A stretch of 43,601 nucleotides of DNA from Microbacterium sp. (GTDB lineage Bacteria; Actinomycetota; Actinomycetes; Actinomycetales; Microbacteriaceae). The DNA is taken from positions 1-43,601 of the forward strand of contig NZ_JAPSHY010000027.1 of the NCBI RefSeq assembly GCF_031179285.1. Direction: 5' to 3'. Of the stretch, positions 8,534 to 16,583 are shown one piece after another; within the stretch, counting starts at the first letter, position 1, and every line of letters begins with the position of its first letter. The position numbers were made by a program, and so were the translations under genes. The notes under the pieces are model-generated. The model was not told where the DNA came from. It was given only the letters and a program-made list of their open reading frames with translations, and did not search any database.

Positions 8534-9373
8534 TCAGCCCTTGACTGCGCCGGCGAGCATGCCGCCGGTGAGTTTCTTCTGCAGGATGCTGAAGATGATG
8601 AGCGACGGGATCGTCGCGAGGATCGCACCTGCGGCCAGCGGGCCGAGCTGGGTCTGCCCCTCGGCGCCCAGGAATGAGCGCAGCGCGATCGGGAGGGTGT
8701 AGAGCTCCGGGCTCTGCAGCAGGACCAGAGCGAGGAAGAACTCGTTCCAGGCCGAGACGAACGTGAACATCGCGGTGGCGACGAGGCCCGGAGCGAGCAG
8801 CGGGAGGATGATCGTGCGCAGGATCGTGATCCGTGAAGCGCCGTCCATCTCACCGGCCTCCTCGAGCTCGGCGGGAATCGCGGCGACGTAGCCCTGCAGC
8901 ATCCAGAGCGTGAACGGCAGCGTGAAGGTGACGTAGACGAGGATCAGTCCGAAGAGCGTGTCATTGAGGTTGATCGAGCGGAGAACGAGGAACAGCGGAA
9001 TGATGATGAGGATCGTCGGGAACACCTGGCTGGTGAGGATCCAGACCGTGCCGGCCGCCCGCAGCCTCCCCTTGAGCCGAGCGAGCGCATAGGCCATCGG
9101 CATCGACAGCAGCACCGTGATGATCATCGTCGCGATCGAGACCAGCAGGGAGTTGCCAGCGGCAGGCAGCAGATTCTGCCGCTCGAGGGCGGAGGTGTAG
9201 TTGGTGAAATCCCACTCCGCCGGAAGCAGATTCACCGCGAGCGAGTTCAGCTCGCCTGTCGACTTGAACGACGCCGACAGCAGCCACAGGAGCGGGAATC
9301 CGAGGAAGAGCAGGAACGCTGCCAGTGCCGTGTACATCAGCACCGTGGCGTACCAGGGGCGTCGGTTGGTCAT
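8534..9373 (-). CDS. Sugar ABC transporter permease (MalG type)
   Basis: A 279-residue inner-membrane permease with about six hydrophobic segments, beginning MTNRRPWYATVLMYTALAAF. The cytoplasmic EAA loop is clear (EEAGEMDGASRITILRTIILPLLAPG), where the ATPase docks, and the protein ends GGMLAGAVKG as MalG/ThuG-type permeases do. Its ATG overlaps the stop of the other permease gene by 4 bases. It forms the channel with that protein and receives substrate from the downstream binding protein. Confidence 0.94.
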   Translation of the reverse strand: MTNRRPWYATVLMYTALAAFLLFLGFPLLWLLSASFKSTGELNSLAVNLLPAEWDFTNYTSALERQNLLPAAGNSLLVSIATMIITVLLSMPMAYALARLKGRLRAAGTVWILTSQVFPTILIIIPLFLVLRSINLNDTLFGLILVYVTFTLPFTLWMLQGYVAAIPAELEEAGEMDGASRITILRTIILPLLAPGLVATAMFTFVSAWNEFFLALVLLQSPELYTLPIALRSFLGAEGQTQLGPLAAGAILATIPSLIIFSILQKKLTGGMLAGAVKG

Positions 9374-10329
9374 GAGCGTGCCCCCTTCGTCTGGCGGAAC
9401 TGATTGACCAGATAGAACGACAGGATCAGCAGGATCGCGATGACGAGCACGTCCCCCATTGCGGAGGCGTACCCGATCTCACGGTTGCGGAAGGCCTCGA
9501 GGTACGTGAACAGCGGAGGGATCATCGTCCGGCCGCCCGGGCCTCCCTCGGTGAGAACGTAGATGAGCCCGAACGAGTTGAACTGCCAGATGAAGTCGAG
9601 CGCCGTGACCGCGATGATGACGGGCCGGAGAGCGGGAAGGGTGATGTGCCAGAAGCGGCGCAGCGCCCCGGCGCCGTCCACGGCGGCCGCCTCGTGCTGC
9701 TCGGCAGAGATCGACTGCATGCCCGCGAGCAGCAGCACGGTCGTCTGCGGGATCCCGGCCCAGACCCCCACCACGATGACGGCGGGAAGGGCGGTGGAGA
9801 AGTCGCCGAGCCAGTTCACCCCGGGGATGCCGACGACTTCGAGCGCACCGTTGAGGGGGCCGGAGTTCGGGTTGTAGATCATCCGCCAGACGATCGCGAT
9901 GACCACCGGAGGCATCGCCCAGGGGATGAGCGCCAGAACCCGGGTGAGACCTTTGAGCCGGAGGTCGCTGTTCAGCAGCAGCGCCAGCCCCATCGCGCAG
10001 ATCAGCGTGAGAAGTGCGACCGCGCCGGCCCACACGATCCCGATGCCGAACGAGCCCCAGAACCGGTGATCACCCAGCAGCTCGATGAAGTTGCCGAATC
10101 CGATGAACTCGATCTCGGCATTGCGCTTCAGTGTGGCATTGGTGAATCCGAGCGCGACCCCGCTGACGAGCGGGATCACCGAGAAGATGATGATCGGCAG
10201 CAGCGCCGGCACGACAAGGGCGATGGCTTCGCGACGCTGTGCGCGGGTGCGATGGCCGACGTGCTTCTTCTTCGGCGCAGTCGTGCGCGTGTCGTTCTTC
10301 GTCTCGGTGTTCGTGGCGGTGCTGGTCAT
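9370..10329 (-). CDS. Sugar ABC transporter permease (MalF type)
   Basis: A 319-residue permease. About 30 charged N-terminal residues (TETKNDTRTTAPKKK) precede the first membrane span (IALVVPALLPIIIFSVIPLVSG). The EAA loop reads EQHEAAAVDGAGALRRFWHITLPALRP. Six transmembrane segments are visible. It pairs with the MalG-type protein; the genes overlap by 4 bases, and its own ATG overlaps the stop of the LacI-type regulator, so regulator and transporter are one transcript. Confidence 0.94.
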   Translation of the reverse strand: MTSTATNTETKNDTRTTAPKKKHVGHRTRAQRREAIALVVPALLPIIIFSVIPLVSGVALGFTNATLKRNAEIEFIGFGNFIELLGDHRFWGSFGIGIVWAGAVALLTLICAMGLALLLNSDLRLKGLTRVLALIPWAMPPVVIAIVWRMIYNPNSGPLNGALEVVGIPGVNWLGDFSTALPAVIVVGVWAGIPQTTVLLLAGMQSISAEQHEAAAVDGAGALRRFWHITLPALRPVIIAVTALDFIWQFNSFGLIYVLTEGGPGGRTMIPPLFTYLEAFRNREIGYASAMGDVLVIAILLILSFYLVNQFRQTKGARS

Positions 10330-11402
10330 CCGGCTGCCCTCTCGTCATCGATGAGGTCGGGTCCTGCGGGGGTGTCGCGCGCGGTCGACCCGGTGCCGGC
10401 CGGTCGGATGCCGGATGCGGAAGAGCCTCGGATCACGAGCGAGGGGGCGACGGCGACGGTGTGCGCGGGCCGTGCCGGTTCGGCGATCCTCGCGAGGAGC
10501 AGCTCGGCGGCGACCCGACCGCGCTCTTCGGCGCCGAGGTCGACGCTCGTCAGACCCGGGCGGACGACACCGGTGAGCTCGGTGTTGTCGACGCCGGTGA
10601 CGGCGAGGTCGTCGGGGACGACCAGGCCGAGGTCTTCGGCTGCGCGGACGGCGCCGATGCCGATCAGGTCGTTCGCCGCGACGATCGCGTCGGGCCGGTG
10701 GTCGCCGTCGAGGGCGTCCCGCGCTGCGGCATATCCCGCCGCGATCGTGAAGTCCGCAGCACTGAAGCTGCGCGTCGACACGAGCGGGTGGGCCGTGACA
10801 GCGGCGGCGAAGCCCTCGCGACGGAGGGTGCCCGGGGTCGTGTCGGCCGGGCCGTTCACGAACGCGATGTGCCGGCGCCCCTCGGCGACCAGGTGGTCCA
10901 CCACGAGTCGCATCGCGGTGAGCGAGTCGGCGCGCACGGTGTCGAGGTTCGCGCTGTCGGGGAGCCGCCCGAGCACGACGACGGGAACGGGGGTCGCGGC
11001 GAGGGCGGCGAGCAGCTCGTCGGTCACGCGCAACGGGGAGAGGATCATGCCGTCGACGTACCCGCGGCCGAGGTCGCGCACGACGTCGACGGACGACGAC
11101 GATGTGCCGGTCGATGACAGCACCAGCCGGTAGCCCGAAGCCGACACCACGCGCTCGATCGCGCTCATCATCTCGACGTAGACCGGGTTTCCGATGTCGG
11201 CGACGGCGTAGGCGAGCTGGTGGGTTTTGCCGCGCTTGAGCGACTGTGCCGTCGCGTCCGCGACGTATCCGAGTTCCGCGGCGGCCTGCTTCACCTTCGC
11301 AATCGTCTCCGCGCTCGCGATCATCCCGTTCAGCGCCCGCGAGGCGGACGCCACGGAGACGCCGGCGTGTGCGGCGACCTGGGTGATGGTGACACGGGCC
11401 AA
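10326..11402 (-). CDS. LacI family transcriptional regulator of the catabolic operon
   Basis: A 358-residue regulator. An N-terminal helix-turn-helix (VTITQVAAHAGVSVASASRALNG) is followed by a periplasmic-binding-protein-type effector domain (PVYVEMMSAIERVVSASGYRLVL, YVDGMILSPL, PDAIVAANDLIGIGAVRAAEDLGL, VTGVDNTELTG). The start chosen is TTG at 11402: it has AAGGGAG seven bases upstream and places the helix-turn-helix at residues 3-25 as in LacI proteins. Reading further upstream would run through the operator. Being the first gene of the operon and sitting 20 bases from a palindromic operator, it very probably represses its own operon and is released by a sugar-type effector. Confidence 0.92.
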   Translation of the reverse strand: MARVTITQVAAHAGVSVASASRALNGMIASAETIAKVKQAAAELGYVADATAQSLKRGKTHQLAYAVADIGNPVYVEMMSAIERVVSASGYRLVLSSTGTSSSSVDVVRDLGRGYVDGMILSPLRVTDELLAALAATPVPVVVLGRLPDSANLDTVRADSLTAMRLVVDHLVAEGRRHIAFVNGPADTTPGTLRREGFAAAVTAHPLVSTRSFSAADFTIAAGYAAARDALDGDHRPDAIVAANDLIGIGAVRAAEDLGLVVPDDLAVTGVDNTELTGVVRPGLTSVDLGAEERGRVAAELLLARIAEPARPAHTVAVAPSLVIRGSSASGIRPAGTGSTARDTPAGPDLIDDERAAG

Positions 11403-11422
11403 GCGCGCTCTCCCTTGAGTGC

Positions 11423-11436
11423 TGTAAACGTTTCCA
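11423..11436 (-). promoter_or_regulatory. LacI-family operator upstream of the lacI-type gene
   Basis: The 14-mer TGGAAACGTTTACA on the minus strand is a near-perfect palindrome around a central CG, matching the general LacI/CcpA operator form TGNNANCGNNNNCA. It lies 20 bases before the TTG start of the regulator, between promoter and gene, as expected for autorepression. Binding is inferred from the motif only. Confidence 0.75.
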
Positions 11437-11449
11437 ACGGATGTACAGA

Positions 11450-11478
11450 ACGATGCCACCCTGACGGGTCGCTGTCAA
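11450..11478 (-). promoter_or_regulatory. Candidate promoter of the LacI/ABC operon
   Basis: On the minus strand a perfect -35 TTGACA (11478-11473) is followed after 17 bases by a weak -10 CATCGT (11455-11450). Transcription would start near 11443, just upstream of the operator at 11423-11436, so bound repressor would block elongation or initiation. The -10 matches TATAAT at only three of six positions. Confidence 0.5.
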
Positions 11479-11522
11479 GCGGCATGATCGGCGGGAGACT
11501 GCGATTGTCGGCGATAGTGGAC

Positions 11523-12167
11523 TCAGGGGAGGATGCCGTCACTCAAGGCCCGCAGCACCGCGTTCGTGCGGTCGCGTGCGCCGAGCTTCGAGAGGATGGC
11601 CGAGATGTGGTTCTTCACGGTCCCCTCCGCGAGGAAGAGCCCGTCAGCGATCTGACGGTTGCTGTACCCGGACGCGACGAGGCGCAGGACGTCGAGTTCT
11701 CGTTCTGTCAGCTCGAGCCGGGTCGCGGAATCCGTATCGATCCGCGCCGCATCGGAGCGGATCGCTCGCAGCAGCCGATCGGTCATCGCCGGAGCGATGA
11801 GGGCCCCTCCCTCGGCAAGGGTCTCCACCGCTCGGGTGAGCTGATGGAGCGTCACATCCTTGAGCAGGTAGCCGCGAGCACCGGCACGCAGAGCATCGAG
11901 CACCAGCGCGTCGTCGTCGAACGTGGTCAGGACCAGTACCGGTACGTCGATCCCCTGCTGCTGCAGCTGCCGCAGCGTCCAGATGCCGTCGAATCGGGGC
12001 ATCCGGATGTCGAGCAGGACCACGTCAGGGCTCTCGCTCGCGATCAGCGGAAGGGCCGCGCGGCCGTCGGCCGCTTCCGCGACCACACCGATCCCGGCGA
12101 CGGCCAGGAGCCCTGCGATCCCCTGACGGATGAGCGCCTGGTCGTCGACGATGATGACGCGTCTCAT
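11523..12167 (-). CDS. NarL/LuxR-type response regulator
   Basis: A 214-residue response regulator. Residues 1-120 are a receiver domain with the acidic pair DD (8-9), phospho-acceptor Asp53 (VVLLDIRMP), Thr in LVLTTF and Lys in GYLLKD. Residues about 150-210 form a LuxR-type helix-turn-helix (LTERELDVLRLVASGYSNRQIADGLFLAEGTVKNHISAILSKLGARDR). Its ATG overlaps the stop of the sensor kinase gene. The pair is divergent from an ABC-2 exporter operon, which it probably controls. Confidence 0.94.
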   Translation of the reverse strand: MRRVIIVDDQALIRQGIAGLLAVAGIGVVAEAADGRAALPLIASESPDVVLLDIRMPRFDGIWTLRQLQQQGIDVPVLVLTTFDDDALVLDALRAGARGYLLKDVTLHQLTRAVETLAEGGALIAPAMTDRLLRAIRSDAARIDTDSATRLELTERELDVLRLVASGYSNRQIADGLFLAEGTVKNHISAILSKLGARDRTNAVLRALSDGILP

Positions 12168-13264
12168 GGCACCGGCATCCGCGCCGTCACCGCGAATCCG
12201 CCGTGCCCGTCCACCTTCACATCGCCGCCGAAGACGGCGAAACGCTCCTGGAGGCCGCGCAGTCCGTTACCGAGCACGATCTTCGCAGCGCCGCGGCCGT
12301 CGTCACCCGCGCGCAGGACGACGGATCCCGGTTCGGCTCGGACGTCGATGCGGAGCTGCTGCGCATCGGCATGGCGCAGCGTGTTCGTGATGATCTCCTG
12401 CGCTGCTCGGATCAGCGCCTCGCTGTGCTCCTCGTCGACCCGCACGTCAGGGGCGACGTCGATGGTCACGGCCAGGCCCGGCAGCGTCGCCGACATCTCT
12501 GTCAATGCACGCTCGAGGTCGGGTGCTTCGCTGCGCAGCCGTCCCACGGTCGCACGGACGTCGCGCAGCAGCTCGCGAGCGACACGGTCAGCCCGATCGA
12601 GGTGCGTGCGAGCGCTCTCGTCCGGCATGTGACGAGCGGTCTCGAGCTCGAGCGTGAGCACGGTGAGCTGGTGGCCGATGAGGTCGTGGAGGTCTCGAGA
12701 GATCCGCAGCCTCTCCGCGTTCCGAGTGGATTCGGAGAGCAGGATGCTCGCGGACCGCAGCTCGACGTGCGCTTCAGCGAGTTCGCGGCGCATTCGCTGC
12801 TCCCGGATGAGCGTGGCCGAGCTCAGCACGGAGGCCGTCTGGATCAGCAGGTAGAAGCCGATGAGTATCAGGTTGCCGAGCTCCGGCGAGGTCTGCGTCG
12901 ACAGCAGCGCGATGACCCCCGTGTTGAGCGCCACGACGACGAAGCTCGCCCAGAGTGGGATCAGATAGACGCTCGCCGCGGCAGTCACGACGAACAGCAC
13001 CAGGAGCAGTCCGGTGCTCTGAGCGGTGAGCACCAGCACCCACGACGACGCAATGCCGAGTGCGAGCGAGACGCGACGAACAGGCTGCGAGTCGAGCGCC
13101 GCGGTCGCTGCGAGAATCGATATGACGAACCCGGCGAAGAGCACCGTCCACCACCCGCGCGGGATGATCGGCTCCGTCATCCCGAAGAGCGTCGGTGACG
13201 CCACTCCGATCGAGACAGCGAGCATCGCGATCCCGGCCCAGCCTTCCGTTCCGAGTCGCCGCAT
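12164..13264 (-). CDS. Membrane sensor histidine kinase (HisKA_3 / NarL partner)
   Basis: A 366-residue sensor kinase. Four or five membrane spans fill residues 10-155 with almost no extracytoplasmic loop, so it probably senses within the membrane, as DesK- or LiaS-type kinases do. The dimerisation/phospho-acceptor segment is SRDLHDLIGHQLT (His193), and the ATPase domain has EIITNTLRHADA (N box) and GDDGRG...GNGLRGLQERFAVFGG (G boxes). The minus-strand start has a TAGGCT hexamer six bases before the GAGGGG-ATG region, so the transcript may be leaderless or nearly so. It works with the response regulator that overlaps its 3' end. Confidence 0.93.
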   Translation of the reverse strand: MRRLGTEGWAGIAMLAVSIGVASPTLFGMTEPIIPRGWWTVLFAGFVISILAATAALDSQPVRRVSLALGIASSWVLVLTAQSTGLLLVLFVVTAAASVYLIPLWASFVVVALNTGVIALLSTQTSPELGNLILIGFYLLIQTASVLSSATLIREQRMRRELAEAHVELRSASILLSESTRNAERLRISRDLHDLIGHQLTVLTLELETARHMPDESARTHLDRADRVARELLRDVRATVGRLRSEAPDLERALTEMSATLPGLAVTIDVAPDVRVDEEHSEALIRAAQEIITNTLRHADAQQLRIDVRAEPGSVVLRAGDDGRGAAKIVLGNGLRGLQERFAVFGGDVKVDGHGGFAVTARMPVP

Positions 13265-13270
13265 CCCCTC

Positions 13271-13276
13271 AGCCTA
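13271..13276 (-). promoter_or_regulatory. -10 element (TAGGCT) for the sensor kinase gene
   Basis: TAGGCT lies six bases before the ATG at 13264, so transcription would begin at or next to the start codon. No convincing -35 is seen. The GAGGGG between the two could also serve as a weak ribosome site for an upstream transcript. Confidence 0.4.
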
Positions 13277-13361
13277 GGAGGACCGGGCGCCGAGAACCCC
13301 TGCTGAAAGTCATGGTCGCAGGTGGTGACATCCGGCACAGGTACGCGGGCGCGCGGCTGCA

Positions 13362-13367
13362 TAGCGT
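13362..13367 (+). promoter_or_regulatory. -10 element (TAGCGT) for the ABC exporter operon
   Basis: TAGCGT ends six bases before the ATG at 13374, the spacing expected for a leaderless message. The intervening GAGGGA could alternatively be a close ribosome site. No good -35 is seen, which fits a gene needing an activator such as the divergent response regulator. Confidence 0.4.
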
Positions 13368-13373
13368 GAGGGA

Positions 13374-14111
13374 ATGATCACCACAGAGCCGGCGATACTC
13401 GCCGAAGGGCTCGCCAAGAGCTACCGCGGTGCCGTGGCCGTCGAAGACGTCTCCCTGCGAATTGAGGAAGGGGAGACGTTCGGCCTGCTGGGTGCGAACG
13501 GCGCGGGAAAGACCACCACCGTCGAGATGATCGCGGGACTCGGTACACCCGATCGTGGGCGGGTCCGTGTGCTCGGCCTCGATCCTCGCGACGATCGCGC
13601 GCAGCTGCGCCAGGTGCTCGGTGTGCAGCTGCAGCACGCCGTGTTGCACGACGCCCTGCAGGTAGGAGAGCTGTTGGACCTGTATCGCAGCTTCTACCCG
13701 GATCCGCGCCCGAGTGCTGAACTCCTGGAGCTGGTGGATCTGGAGGAGCACCGCCGCACCCGGTTCGAGAAGCTGTCAGGCGGTCAGCAGCAGCGGCTAT
13801 CGGTCGCTCTCGCGCTCGCGGGGAGGCCGCGGGTGGTGATACTCGATGAGCTGACCACGGGCCTCGACCCGAAGGCGCGGCGGCGGATGTGGGGCACGAT
13901 CGACCAGCTCAAGCGGGACGGAGTCACCATCCTGCTCGTCAGCCACGCGATGGAAGAGGTGCAGCGGTTGTGCGATCGCGTCGCCCTGCTCGACGCCGGC
14001 GGGGTCATCGCCGAGGGCACGCCGCCCGAAGTCGTCGCGACCTCGGGCGCCGCCACTCTCGACGATGCGTTCGTGAGATTGACCGCAAGAGAACCGGAGG
14101 ACACCGCATGA
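13374..14111 (+). CDS. ABC transporter ATP-binding protein (drug/lipid exporter type)
   Basis: A 245-residue ATPase. Walker A is GANGAGKTT (residues 40-48), the signature motif is LSGGQQQR, Walker B is VVILDELTTGLDP (Leu where Pro is usual after DE) and the switch His is in LLVSHAMEE. It resembles CcmA/DrrA-type subunits that drive ABC-2 exporters. Its stop overlaps the ATG of the permease. The operon is divergent from a NarL-type two-component system, an arrangement usual for antibiotic or envelope-stress responsive exporters; the exported compound is unknown. Confidence 0.94.
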   Translation: MITTEPAILAEGLAKSYRGAVAVEDVSLRIEEGETFGLLGANGAGKTTTVEMIAGLGTPDRGRVRVLGLDPRDDRAQLRQVLGVQLQHAVLHDALQVGELLDLYRSFYPDPRPSAELLELVDLEEHRRTRFEKLSGGQQQRLSVALALAGRPRVVILDELTTGLDPKARRRMWGTIDQLKRDGVTILLVSHAMEEVQRLCDRVALLDAGGVIAEGTPPEVVATSGAATLDDAFVRLTAREPEDTA

Positions 14112-14878
14112 ACGCCATCACAGTCCGCGCCCATCGTCCGGGGATCCGATCCCTGTCGATCCTCACGCTGTGCGAAGCCAAGATGGTCGCGAGAGACACC
14201 GCGGGTCTCGTCGTGCCGCTGGGGCTGCCGCTGCTCATCCTCGTCTCCAGTGCCACCGGCGCCGGCGGTCAGGAGATCAGCGACGGGCTCACCGCCCTCG
14301 ATCTGTTCGTCATCCCGCTGGTGCTCACGATGGTCATGGCGACGATCGGCATCGTCAACATGCCCAGCTTCCTCGCCATGTACCGGCGCACCGGGATACT
14401 TCGGCGGCTGGCAGTGACCCCTGCCTCTCCGGCGATGGTGCTCCTCGCGCAGATCATCGTGAGTGTCGCCCAGGCGCTCCTCGGGATCGGTCTCGCACTC
14501 GCGGTCGCCATGCTCTTCTTCGACGCCGGCATGCCCAGAGACGTCGTCGGCGTGATCGGCGTCGCGGCCCTCGCGATGGCGGCCATGTACAGCGTGGGCC
14601 TCATCGTCGCCGCTGTCGCTCCGACGCCGAACTCGGCTGTCGCCATCGGCCTGATCCTGTTCTTCGCCCTCGGCGCGCTCGGTGGCATGTTCGGCGGGCC
14701 GGGTTCGCTTCCCGAGCCGCTCGCCGAGATCGGCGCATGGCTGCCGTTCGGCGCTTCCGTCGATGCGATCGCGGCGGCATGGGCGGGCGCCGCGATCGAG
14801 GCCGGGCATCTGGTGAGCCTGGGCATCACCGTCGTCGTCGGCGTCACCGTGGCCGGACTGCTGTTCCGGTGGGAGTGA
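14108..14878 (+). CDS. ABC-2 type exporter permease
   Basis: A 256-residue membrane protein with about six spans. A short cytoplasmic N-terminus leads to the first span (AGLVVPLGLPLLILVSS). RRTGILRRLAVTPASPAMVLLAQII is the typical ABC-2 coupling segment, and LGALGGMFGG plus WLPFGASVDAI near the end match DrrB-type permeases. It overlaps the ATPase gene by 4 bases and with it forms an exporter. Confidence 0.92.
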   Translation: MNAITVRAHRPGIRSLSILTLCEAKMVARDTAGLVVPLGLPLLILVSSATGAGGQEISDGLTALDLFVIPLVLTMVMATIGIVNMPSFLAMYRRTGILRRLAVTPASPAMVLLAQIIVSVAQALLGIGLALAVAMLFFDAGMPRDVVGVIGVAALAMAAMYSVGLIVAAVAPTPNSAVAIGLILFFALGALGGMFGGPGSLPEPLAEIGAWLPFGASVDAIAAAWAGAAIEAGHLVSLGITVVVGVTVAGLLFRWE

Positions 14879-14884
14879 CGGCTC

Positions 14885-15505
14885 GTGACAGGGCCGATCG
14901 GCGAGGTGCTGCTGTGGTGCGGGGCGAGCGGGGCAGCGCTGTTCGTGCTCGTCTTCCTCATCGACGGGAGCACCCGCCCCGGGTACAGCCCGGCTCGCCA
15001 TCCCGTCAGTGCGCTCGCCCTTGGGCCTCGAGGATGGATCCAGACCGCGAACTTCCTGGTGTGCGGTGTCAGCGTCGCAGCGGGCGCGGTCGTCGCGGGT
15101 GGGATTCTCGACAGCATCCTGCTCGGCGCGGCCGTCTGCGTCTTCGGCGTCGCCCTGATCTTCTCCGGGATCTTCCCCATGGATCCCATGCGGGCCTATC
15201 CGCCCGGAACGCCGGATGAGACGCCGTCCGTCACGTCGCGCGTGAATGCCGCGCATGACTCCGCCGGAGTAGTGGTGTTCGCAGTGATCCCGGTGGCCGC
15301 GCTCATCGCGGTCTTCGTCCCCGCGGCCGGGGGTCTGCGGTGGTACTCGCTCGCCGTCGCCGTCGCGACCCTCGTGGGATTCTTCGCGTTCGCAGCGGCG
15401 TGGGAGAAGGATCGGCCGTACGCCGGATCGGTGCAGAGGCTGACGATCGCGACCGGGTGGAGCTGGGTGAGCGCGATCTTCCTGCATGCGGCGACATTCG
15501 CATGA
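14885..15505 (+). CDS. DUF998 family membrane protein
   Basis: A 206-residue integral membrane protein with about six hydrophobic segments. The features HPVSALALGPRGWIQTANFLVCG, GIFPMDPMRAYPPGTP and HDSAGVVVF are characteristic of DUF998 proteins, whose biochemical role is not established. The start is GTG at 14885, seven bases after the exporter permease stop; no better start allows the first span to remain intact. It is probably co-transcribed with the exporter. Confidence 0.85.
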   Translation: MTGPIGEVLLWCGASGAALFVLVFLIDGSTRPGYSPARHPVSALALGPRGWIQTANFLVCGVSVAAGAVVAGGILDSILLGAAVCVFGVALIFSGIFPMDPMRAYPPGTPDETPSVTSRVNAAHDSAGVVVFAVIPVAALIAVFVPAAGGLRWYSLAVAVATLVGFFAFAAAWEKDRPYAGSVQRLTIATGWSWVSAIFLHAATFA

Positions 15506-15511
15506 GGGCCG

Positions 15512-16481
15512 CTATCGTGTCGGCCCTCGCAGGTCGCGGAAGAACGAGGCGATCTCCGAGGCCACGACCGCCGGCTGCTCGAGCGCTGCGAAGTGCCCGC
15601 CGCGGTCGAGCTCGTGCCACTGCCGGATGTCGGCGAACCGGCGCTCGGCCCAGCGCCGAGATGTGCGGGGGTTCTCGCGCGGGAAGATCGAGGCTCCGAC
15701 CGGCACCGTGATCCGATCACGCACCTCGGTGTTGAAGATCTCCCAGATCTCGGTAAAGCTCTCCCAGTACATCCGCACAGAGGATGCTCCGGTGCCGGGG
15801 ATCCAGTACATCATCAGGTTGTCGAGGAACACGTCGCGGGAGATGACGCTGTGAAGGTCTCCGCCATTGTCGCTCCACGACCAGAACTTCTCCAGTAGCC
15901 AGGCGCACAGTGCCACGGGGGAGTCGACGAGCGCATAGCCGATGGTCTGCGGCTTCGTGGCGTGGACGGCGGAGTATCCGGACTCGACCGCGTTGGCGCG
16001 CTCGAGATCGTCGAGCGCGGTCTGCTCGGATGCCGTCAGCGAGTCGAACGTCGACGAGTCGGGTGCCGCGAGCGGCGGGATCAGCTGCAGTCCGATCACC
16101 CGGTCCGGGAACTGAAGGCCGAGACTCGCGCTGATACTCGTGCCCCAGTCGCTGCCGGCGGCGGCGAATCGCTCGCATCCCCCGGCCAGCCGTGGGTGAG
16201 GACGATCGGGATGGCTCCGGGGTTCTGCGACCGCACATGCACGAAGTGCACGTGAGGTCGTCGATCTCCTCCGTGAACTGCGGGAATGCGTTGAGTCCGC
16301 GCTCCCGGGCGCGCCAGTCGTACTCGTGTTCCCAGTAGGTGCACATGTCGCCGGCGATGCTCAACGGCAACCCCTGCGACCAGTCGTCGACGGTCTCGCT
16401 GTCCGGCCAGCGCGCGTTAGCCAGCCGTGATCGCAGGTCGAGCAGCTGTTCATCGGACACATGGATCGAGAAAGGACGCAT
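15512..16481 (-). pseudogene. Broken epoxide hydrolase (EHN-type) gene
   Basis: Remnants of one epoxide hydrolase lie in three reading frames. The N-terminal part (MRPFSIHVSDEQLLDLRSRL to TEEIDDL) is intact EHN domain. Near 16253 a single missing base shifts the frame: CTCACGTG where CTCCACGTG would continue as HVHFVHVRSQNPGAIPIVLTHGWPG. At about 16171-16183 roughly 60 residues between the HGWP oxyanion segment and the nucleophile strand are missing, again with a frame change, before RFAAAGSDWGTSISASLG (nucleophile Asp). The C-terminal part with the catalytic His (DRGGHFAALEQP) then runs to the stop at 15512. Two independent lesions make inactivation likely; a sequencing error could explain only the first. 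Confidence 0.85.
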
Positions 16482-16583
16482 CGCTCCATTACGCCACGTC
16501 CCGAGGCGTACGTCGATGCTCGATGTCGGTGGTGGCGGGCACGATGACCTCGAGGATTCGGCATCGAGGGCGGGAGGTCATGG

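Noticed and set aside
13784..15487. A 567-codon minus-strand open frame opposite the ABC exporter operon
   Set aside because: Antisense to three well-supported genes, with a charged low-complexity translation.
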